Assembly: GCF_004792655.1 (NCBI RefSeq)
Contig: NZ_SRZC01000001.1
Coordinates: 62,001-126,000, forward strand
DNA: 64,000 nucleotides
DNA from: Palleniella muris
GTDB taxonomy: Bacteria; Bacteroidota; Bacteroidia; Bacteroidales; Bacteroidaceae
Direction: 5' to 3'
Positions 59,101 through 64,000 of the stretch are shown here, in pieces. Numbering within the stretch: position 1 is the first letter of the stretch; each line of letters begins with the position of its first letter. Under the pieces are notes generated by a model, which saw only the letters and a program-made list of their open reading frames with translations, was not told where the DNA came from and searched no databases. Both the position numbers and the translations under genes were made by a program.

Positions 59101-59766
59101 ATGAAGAAACTATCAATTTTCCTTGCAGCGTTGGCAGTCGGAATGGCAGCATACGCGCAAAATGCGCAAGAACTTGCGTTCGTCACAAAGAATAATGTAA
59201 ACATGCGTGCCACACCGTCCACACAAGGGAAAATCGTGGGAAAGGCGAAAGAGGGCATGGTCTTTTATGCAGAAGCGGCAAACAACGGCTGGAGACAGGT
59301 AAAAAGCCCTACGGGAGAGAAGGCATACATCAGCGCGACTATGCTTGACAACCTCCGCCCGGAGGAAATAAAGGTCTACAAAGCCACAGATATCCTGAAA
59401 ACACAGCAAGAGGTTGACGACGCAATGACAGCCGGATACACTGTGACAAAACAAGGAAAGAACTGGGAACAGGAGGAGACATGGGTGTTCATCGGCGACA
59501 AAACAGGAAAAAGCAACAAAGTGAAGGCGACATATACTACCAAATACGCCAACACAACCGGACTCGCACGCGCAAACGAGACAAACTATGTAGGCACAGT
59601 CAACGGATGGTACATACTGCTCACCGGCACAATAGACTACAATGGCAAGGTGGAGAAGTGTGAAACTCCTATTGTAGTATACCCTGCTTTCTCAGCAAAC
59701 AGCGGAGTGTTTGTAGACGGAAACTATTTCCCTGACATGAGCGACACATCCAACTGGGGCGACTAA
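59101..59766 (+). CDS. Exported SH3b-domain protein
   Basis: This is a 221-residue protein with a signal peptide (MKKLSIFLAALAVGMAAYAQ). The start at 59101 is chosen for this; the ATG at 59068 would precede it with a charged, non-signal stretch. Residues 25-85 form a bacterial SH3 domain (AFVTKNNVNMRATPSTQGKIVG, then GWRQVKSPTGEKAYISATML). The C-terminal 130 residues are Thr- and Asn-rich and unrecognised. It probably binds peptidoglycan or another envelope polymer in the periplasm. A strong terminator follows. Confidence 0.78.
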   Translation: MKKLSIFLAALAVGMAAYAQNAQELAFVTKNNVNMRATPSTQGKIVGKAKEGMVFYAEAANNGWRQVKSPTGEKAYISATMLDNLRPEEIKVYKATDILKTQQEVDDAMTAGYTVTKQGKNWEQEETWVFIGDKTGKSNKVKATYTTKYANTTGLARANETNYVGTVNGWYILLTGTIDYNGKVEKCETPIVVYPAFSANSGVFVDGNYFPDMSDTSNWGD

Positions 59767-59854
59767 AAAAAAACACTTCTCCCAATAGCAGAGACAGAGA
59801 AACTGCGCTGTCCTGCAAGGAATACAAAAAAAAACGAGTCAAATATAGACGGAA

Positions 59855-59887
59855 AAGGCTGCCACCCGAAATTCGGATGGCAGCCTT
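59855..59887. terminator. Bidirectional terminator
   Basis: AAGGCTGCCA and its inverse TGGCAGCCTT, extended inward by CCGAA/TTCGG, form a long stem between the convergent SH3 gene and the secreted-protein gene. A-rich and T-rich sequence flank it. Confidence 0.88.
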
Positions 59888-59912
59888 CCATTATATATAA
59901 CACTACCATTGG

Positions 59913-60866
59913 TCAGCGCACGACAATCTTGCATTTCTCAACATTCTTGCCGCCTTCGCTCATCATAACAACATACACTCCCGGTGACAAGCGTGATGTG
60001 TCAACGCCAACGGATTCCGTGCCGGGGACGACATTTATCTTCTGGCACTCCATGCCATTGCCGCCGATGACCTTGATTGCACGAGGGCTGTCGCTTGCGT
60101 CAAAACTAACATTAACAAGAGTGTTGCGCCTTGCCACTTTAGGAGAGACAGAGAAACGCTCCGGCATAGCGACCTTGGTAAGGCTTGAACGCAACTTGTC
60201 AACTTTGTAGAATTCATTGCCCACCGTAAGATAGTTGTTATCCCCAATTGTGTAAAAATCAACCTCCCAATCATATTCAGACACTCTTGCGCCCGTTCTT
60301 AAAGAACAGACCTCAGTACCTTTATCATTGACAACCTTAATTCCAACAACGGCATATCCGTCTATAGCATACTTCTCATCACCGGTGGGTTCAATATATT
60401 CCCAATTTCCTTTTTCTACAATGGGAACAATGTATTCATAGTTGTCATCATCATTGAAAAATGTCTGCGTTAGAAGTGCCGGATGATCATCTATTGCAGC
60501 TGAAGGATTATCATAATAAGGCTCTGCCGGATATGATGTTATATCACTAACGCCAAGATCGGAAGATCTCCAAGAACCATCATCCTCCAGAAAATATAGA
60601 GTTATAGTACGCTCAAAACGCCCATATGGGGCAACAAACTCCTTTATAACAGATAAATTGTTATCAAAAATAGTGATTTCTGTTTGAGATTCTTTCTCGT
60701 TCGTCACAAAAGTATAAATTATCGGGTTGTCATTTGCCGCCAGCGAAGGAGAAGTAAGATACAAATAACTCTTCTCACCCAATGACACGCTTGGTTTCTC
60801 GCTGATTTGCGCATTAATACTCTGTACAAGGAATAAAGATGCACATAAAAACAAGATTTTTTTCAT
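59913..60866 (-). CDS. Secreted protein with type IX secretion-like C-terminal domain
   Basis: The protein has 317 residues from the ATG at 60866 (MKKILFLCASLFLVQSINAQ, a signal peptide). The longer frame to 60989 overlaps the promoter and is rejected. The middle is an unrecognised beta-rich domain with many Asp, Glu, Asn and Tyr (residues 25-240). The last 80 residues, FSVSPKVARRNTLVNVSFDAS and LSPGVYVVMMSEGGKNVEKCKIVV in parts, match the pattern of T9SS type A sorting domains (GVY, then a K-rich beta strand at the end). It is predicted to be cell-surface attached or released. DNA from about 60,280 to 60,860 is clearly more AT-rich than neighbours, suggesting a foreign origin. Confidence 0.7.
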   Translation of the reverse strand: MKKILFLCASLFLVQSINAQISEKPSVSLGEKSYLYLTSPSLAANDNPIIYTFVTNEKESQTEITIFDNNLSVIKEFVAPYGRFERTITLYFLEDDGSWRSSDLGVSDITSYPAEPYYDNPSAAIDDHPALLTQTFFNDDDNYEYIVPIVEKGNWEYIEPTGDEKYAIDGYAVVGIKVVNDKGTEVCSLRTGARVSEYDWEVDFYTIGDNNYLTVGNEFYKVDKLRSSLTKVAMPERFSVSPKVARRNTLVNVSFDASDSPRAIKVIGGNGMECQKINVVPGTESVGVDTSRLSPGVYVVMMSEGGKNVEKCKIVVR

Positions 60867-60958
60867 AATCATGTAAATTTTGGTTAGTAATTTATATTCA
60901 TAATTCTCTAATATAGCATGAATTGACAAAAAAAAGAATCCTCCCTCTTTTTCCATTA

Positions 60959-60990
60959 CAAAATTACTATAAAAACAGAAAAGTGCCAAT
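60959..60990 (-). promoter_or_regulatory. Bacteroidetes-type promoter for the secreted-protein gene
   Basis: On the minus strand ATTG (60990-60987), exactly 20 bases, TAATTTTG (60966-60959). The leader to the ATG at 60866 is about 85 bases. This fixes the gene start downstream of it. Confidence 0.65.
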
Positions 60991-60999
60991 TACCCCCCC

Positions 61000-61196
61000 A
61001 TTTTTGTTTTACTTATCCTTTTTTAACAGCAATTAGCAGTAGGACGGTTTTTCAACATTGGACAGACCGGGAAAAACATTGGGCAAACTTTCTAACCTGC
61101 CCTCCGGGTTTCAGAGACCTATAACGCAGGAAAGATCAAACAAAGCAAAACTATCTTCCAATACTTTTGAAAACATACCATTACAAACAGTAAAAC
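61000..61196. other. Noncoding gap, nothing recognised
   Basis: Between the promoter above and the 22-bp-period array there are about 200 bases without a supported gene, hairpin terminator or RNA. A run of seven C (near 60993-60999) and a T-rich stretch border it. Confidence 0.5.
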
Positions 61197-61301
61197 AAAA
61201 GGTAACGGTTCGCCAAACGAATCGTTACCTTTTACCTTATAAAGTGTTACGAATTGCAAGACAAAGTGTTACGAATTGCAAGACAAAGTGTTACGAATTA
61301 C
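61197..61301. repeat. 22-bp-period array 6 (five units, diverged)
   Basis: Units begin at 61197, 61219, 61241, 61263 and 61285, all 22 bases apart. The first is AAAAGGTAACGGTTC. The last three are AAAGTGTTACGAATTGC, the same again, and AAAGTGTTACGAATTAC, joined by AAGAC. The right half of the core has changed from ACCTTT to ACGAATT, giving a sub-family. Located 3' of the TlpA-like gene. Confidence 0.88.
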
Positions 61302-61330
61302 ACCATAACCCGTAACACACTAACAATCAA

Positions 61331-61885
61331 TCAGTTTTGAGTCACAATTTTCTTTATTTCCTCACGCAGGCCGTCAGCAGTGATTGCCGTGCCACAGATA
61401 GTGCCGTCGGGAGCGATGACGAAGAACGCGGGAATCCAACGAAGCTGCCAATTCTTGAATGTCGGGTCTTCACGCGTCTTCTTCAGGTTGCTGATTTGCG
61501 GCCATGGGAAACGCTCTTTCCTCAGCATGTTCTTCCATGCATCAGCCTGGAAATCAAAGCTGAAACTGAGCCATTTCATCGGTTTTCCGTTCGGTTTCAT
61601 GCCCTTTGTCTCTTCATAAAGTGCCTTCAGGGCAGGAATCTCACGACGGCAGTCGCCGCACCATGTAGCCCAGAAATCCACGACGACATACGAACCTTTG
61701 AACGATTCGAGGGTTGTGACAACGCCGAGCGTGTCCTTTCCCGACAATTCCGGAGCCTTGTCACCGGCTTTCAGTGTGGGAAGATACTTTGCAAGTTCCT
61801 CCGCCGTCGGCACGAATTTGTCTTGTGCAACTGCCGAAAAGGCGGAAACGAGGAATAAAGTGGTAAGCAATAAAATCTTTTTCAT
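61331..61885 (-). CDS. TlpA/ResA-like thioredoxin-fold protein
   Basis: This is a 184-residue exported thiol-disulfide protein. The signal peptide is MKKILLLTTLFLVSAFSAVAQ. The AhpC/TSA-like lead-in KAGDKAPELSGKDTLG is followed by the redox motif WATWCGDCRREIPAL (Cys-Gly-Asp-Cys, near residue 75) and the cis-Pro segment RWIPAFFVIAPDG. Such proteins reduce or exchange disulfides in the periplasm. The GD pair between the cysteines differs from CPPC or CGPC forms and will affect redox potential. It is probably monocistronic. Confidence 0.87.
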   Translation of the reverse strand: MKKILLLTTLFLVSAFSAVAQDKFVPTAEELAKYLPTLKAGDKAPELSGKDTLGVVTTLESFKGSYVVVDFWATWCGDCRREIPALKALYEETKGMKPNGKPMKWLSFSFDFQADAWKNMLRKERFPWPQISNLKKTREDPTFKNWQLRWIPAFFVIAPDGTICGTAITADGLREEIKKIVTQN

Positions 61886-62125
61886 ACGTTTTTATTTTGT
61901 TTTTTATAGTAAGACAGAATAGATTTGCGAAAATATGCAAGCGCATTGTCCATGGTTTTCCAATTACCCAATGACTACGTTTTTGTATAATTCCCATGTT
62001 CTACAGTAACCGCCACACTTTGCATGGAGATGTTGACAATAAAGCATGAGTGTTTCCGCAAATCAATTTTGTTTGACTATATATCAAAAAAAACTGTTTG
62101 TTAATAACTTTTTCAATGCCTTTTG

Positions 62126-63253
62126 TTATGGCATCACCAGATGATACACACCTCCGGCATAGGGTCTTACCAAGCCTTTCATCTCCAGTTCAAAGAGCAT
62201 GGCGATAACCTTGTTTATCGGCAAACCGCTCTTCACAGACAAAGCACCCGTCTGACAGTCACCCTCTTTCAGGATGTCGACGAGCTTCCGCTGCTCAGGA
62301 GAAAGGTCCGGGAACATCTCAAGCTGCACACCTTTCTTGCGTTCCTCCGCCTGCCGTTGTGCCGTCTGCCACCCGAGGGCCTCGACAATGTCATTGGCAG
62401 AGGTGAGCAGAGACGCTTTGTTGTCACGGATAAGTGCGTTGCAGCCCTCAGAAGAGGCATCACCGACACGCCCGGGGAACGCGAACACATCACGTCCGTA
62501 GTCGTTTGCGATGCGTGCAGTGACAAGACTTCCGCCGTGAGCTTTGGACTCTGCCACGACAGTGCAATCACCCAACCCTGCCACAATGCGGTTGCGGCGC
62601 AAGAAATTCGGTCTGTCGCAGCGCGTCCCCGAAGGATATTCGCTGACCACACCGCCATGGGCAAGCATCTCCGCAGCTATGGAGCGGTGGGATGCGGGAT
62701 ACATTGTGTCCAAGCCATGAGCGACAACGCCCACCGTTTCCGCACCATTCGCCAATGCAGACTTATGGGCGCAGACATCTATGCCATAAGCCAATCCGCT
62801 GAAAACCACCACATCGGGCACCAGCGACTTCAGGTCGCGGACAAGACGGCTGACACAGTCCTGCCCGTAGGCAGTGTTTTGGCGCGTGCCTACAATGGAG
62901 ACCGTATGGGACGCATTAAGGTCGGCATTGCCAAGGGAAAACAGCACGACAGGCGCGTCAATGCAGTCACGGAGACGCTGCGGATAGCTCTCATCGTCGA
63001 AAGTATGGATGCTGACACCCTTTTTCGCACACCATTCCACCTCCTTTTCCGCCCATTGCAACGCCTCTTTCCAGTCGGAACGCAGCAGCGAGCATAGGGT
63101 TTCCGACGCCTCACTGTCCACTTGGCGTATGTCCATGCGGTTGTCGTACAGCTCCGCCATTGCCCCTGCAGCAAGGCAAAGGCGCATGGCAGCCTGCGGA
63201 TGGTTGAAGGTCAGTCGCTGGAATGCAAGTGATTTATGGACATTGTCATTCAT
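62126..63253 (-). CDS. dprA: DNA processing protein DprA
   Basis: DprA (Smf) loads RecA on incoming single-stranded DNA during natural transformation. The 375-residue protein has an N-terminal helical region (residues 1-90), the Rossmann-like core with VSIVGTRQNTAYGQD, GLAYGIDVCAHKSAL and the ssDNA-binding VFAFPGRVGDASSEGCNALIRD in parts. A winged-helix C-terminal domain (VKSGLPINKVIAMLFELEMKG) follows. The core is intact. Its ATG overlaps the stop of the thioesterase gene by eight bases. Presence of dprA alone does not prove transformability. Confidence 0.95.
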   Translation of the reverse strand: MNDNVHKSLAFQRLTFNHPQAAMRLCLAAGAMAELYDNRMDIRQVDSEASETLCSLLRSDWKEALQWAEKEVEWCAKKGVSIHTFDDESYPQRLRDCIDAPVVLFSLGNADLNASHTVSIVGTRQNTAYGQDCVSRLVRDLKSLVPDVVVFSGLAYGIDVCAHKSALANGAETVGVVAHGLDTMYPASHRSIAAEMLAHGGVVSEYPSGTRCDRPNFLRRNRIVAGLGDCTVVAESKAHGGSLVTARIANDYGRDVFAFPGRVGDASSEGCNALIRDNKASLLTSANDIVEALGWQTAQRQAEERKKGVQLEMFPDLSPEQRKLVDILKEGDCQTGALSVKSGLPINKVIAMLFELEMKGLVRPYAGGVYHLVMP

Positions 63254-63674
63254 TCAGATACTTCTCAAAAGCCTTGTTGCACACTTCACTCTCGCCAAGT
63301 CGTCCGTTTACCAGGCAGACAACATCCACCTGTCCGCGGAAACAGAGCGTGTCATTCTCCCGTATGCCCTCGCCGTTTGTGCGTAGGCGGTAGATGTCGT
63401 GAAGGAAGATGTAACGCAATCCCTCCTTCTTCAGGCGCACACAAGAGCGGAACTCGTCGTCAGGACAAAGGGAGGTCTTGTACTGAAGGTTCATGCGTGC
63501 CACGACAAAGTCCTCACCTTTCTTGTGCATTTCGGAGAAGGAGATTCCGCAATGCTGCAGGAAAAGGTGGCGCGTGTGCTCTGTGTAGTGCAGATAGTTG
63601 GCGTTGTTGACGATGCCCTGGATGTCGCATTCGTAGTCGCGCACCTGCATGATTGTCTCGTAATGGTAGTTCAT
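63246..63674 (-). CDS. Acyl-CoA thioesterase (4-hydroxybenzoyl-CoA thioesterase-like, hotdog fold)
   Basis: This 142-residue single hotdog domain protein reads YETIMQVRDYECDIQGIVNNANYLHY, which carries the catalytic-type Asp and the VNNANYLHYTEHTR motif of the YbgC/4HBT family. Such enzymes hydrolyse short or aromatic acyl-CoA or acyl-ACP. It sits between dprA and a LOG-family gene with almost no gaps, an arrangement common in Bacteroidetes and probably operonic. Substrate not predictable. Confidence 0.88.
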   Translation of the reverse strand: MNYHYETIMQVRDYECDIQGIVNNANYLHYTEHTRHLFLQHCGISFSEMHKKGEDFVVARMNLQYKTSLCPDDEFRSCVRLKKEGLRYIFLHDIYRLRTNGEGIRENDTLCFRGQVDVVCLVNGRLGESEVCNKAFEKYLNE

Positions 63675-63678
63675 TATG

Positions 63679-64000
63679 TTATGATGTTTGTTCTATTATG
63701 TGTGAAAGTTCCTCCATGTTGTTTGCCACAATTATGTAGTCAGCCCAATGACCGCGCACCATGCCGTTGTCCTGCATGAAGTCAAGCAGTGCGATTGTCG
63801 TGTCCCAAAAGCCGCGAACGTTGTAGAGGACCACCTTCTTGTTGTGGAAACCAATCGTGTTTCCTCCCGCCTGAGTGAATATTTCGTCAAGGGTCCCTAT
63901 GCCGCCGGGCAGTGCTATGGCGATGTCCGACTGTGCAATCATCAGTTCCTTGCGGTCATCAAGACCGTTTGTGGGTATGTAGACATCGATGTTGTCCGAC
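63679..64000 (-). CDS. LOG-family protein (cytokinin riboside 5'-monophosphate phosphoribohydrolase-like), C-terminal part
   Basis: This is the C-terminal part of a TIGR00730/LOG family nucleotide hydrolase; the gene continues past the right end of the window. The reading frame is open from 64000 through NGLDDRKELMIAQSD to the stop at 63679. The family motif is LPGGIGTLDEIFTQAGGNTIG (PGGxGTxxE), which binds and hydrolyses nucleotide monophosphates. The Met at 63942 is internal. It often lies next to the thioesterase, four bases away here. Confidence 0.87.
   Translation of the reverse strand, partial: SDNIDVYIPTNGLDDRKELMIAQSDIAIALPGGIGTLDEIFTQAGGNTIGFHNKKVVLYNVRGFWDTTIALLDFMQDNGMVRGHWADYIIVANNMEELSHIIEQTS

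Noticed and set aside
61058..61315. Possible 85-residue protein
   Set aside because: More than a third of it is encoded by the 22-bp-period array; a 22-bp unit does not keep frame and the product has no features.

Overview
This window reads as a Prevotella-like member of the Bacteroidales. The support is as follows. Promoters carry the Bacteroidetes form TTTG-N20-TAnnTTTG instead of -35/-10 boxes. Families typical of the phylum are present (DUF4290, DUF3109, DUF4230, a fused SpmA/SpmB protein, tandem OmpH/Skp genes after bamA, an extended MraY, and a probable type IX secretion C-terminal domain). MurA carries Asp in place of the catalytic Cys. Species cannot be named from the sequence. No rRNA, tRNA, insertion sequence, CRISPR array or prophage was seen. 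Layout, left to right. 1-3.9 kb: the end of bamA, three OmpH/Skp-type chaperones and murI. 3.9-11 kb: a hemolysin III-type membrane protein, a PepSY-type membrane protein, a DNA2/NAM7-type helicase overlapping an orphan ABC ATPase, and a secreted alpha/beta hydrolase. 11-17.2 kb (minus strand): the housekeeping operon tsaB, DUF4290, murA, rimM, dxr, rseP. 17.3-19.6 kb: yicC, gmk, nadD. 19.7-25.3 kb: an envelope-modification cluster (phosphoethanolamine-transferase-like protein, two membrane acyltransferases, a UbiA-type prenyltransferase, a HAD phosphatase). 25.4-30 kb: a PhoR/PhoB-like two-component pair divergent from a PiT phosphate transporter with a PhoU-like tail. 30.4-34.8 kb: gyrB, gpmI, ung. 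35-40.7 kb (minus): SpmAB fusion, DUF4230, flippase, sufB, DUF3109. 40.8-56.8 kb (minus): an almost complete division and cell wall cluster, rsmH-ftsL-ftsI-murE-mraY-murD-ftsW-murG-murC-ftsQ-ftsA-ftsZ, with no mraZ. 57-59 kb: a probable glycine-lipid acyltransferase pair. 59-64 kb: an SH3-domain protein, a secreted AT-rich protein, a TlpA-like oxidoreductase, dprA, a thioesterase and a partial LOG-family gene. The biology is dominated by the cell envelope: outer-membrane protein assembly, peptidoglycan precursor synthesis from MurI and MurA to MraY/MurG, septation, lipid modification and phosphate uptake. The most unusual signal is not a gene. Most of the wider intergenic gaps between protein genes hold short, degenerate tandem arrays in strict register. 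Each class has its own period and core word: 22 bp (GGTTACC), 10 bp (TCATG), 9 bp (TTGACA), 9 bp (ATTC), 8 bp (TTGACAAA), 7 bp (GGTT) and a TACAC form. The same words recur at distant loci, often as inverted or composite sets, and they interrupt the normally compact division cluster. A second regulatory signal is a set of 11-bp-spaced TGTAA repeats between the PhoB-like gene and the phosphate transporter.
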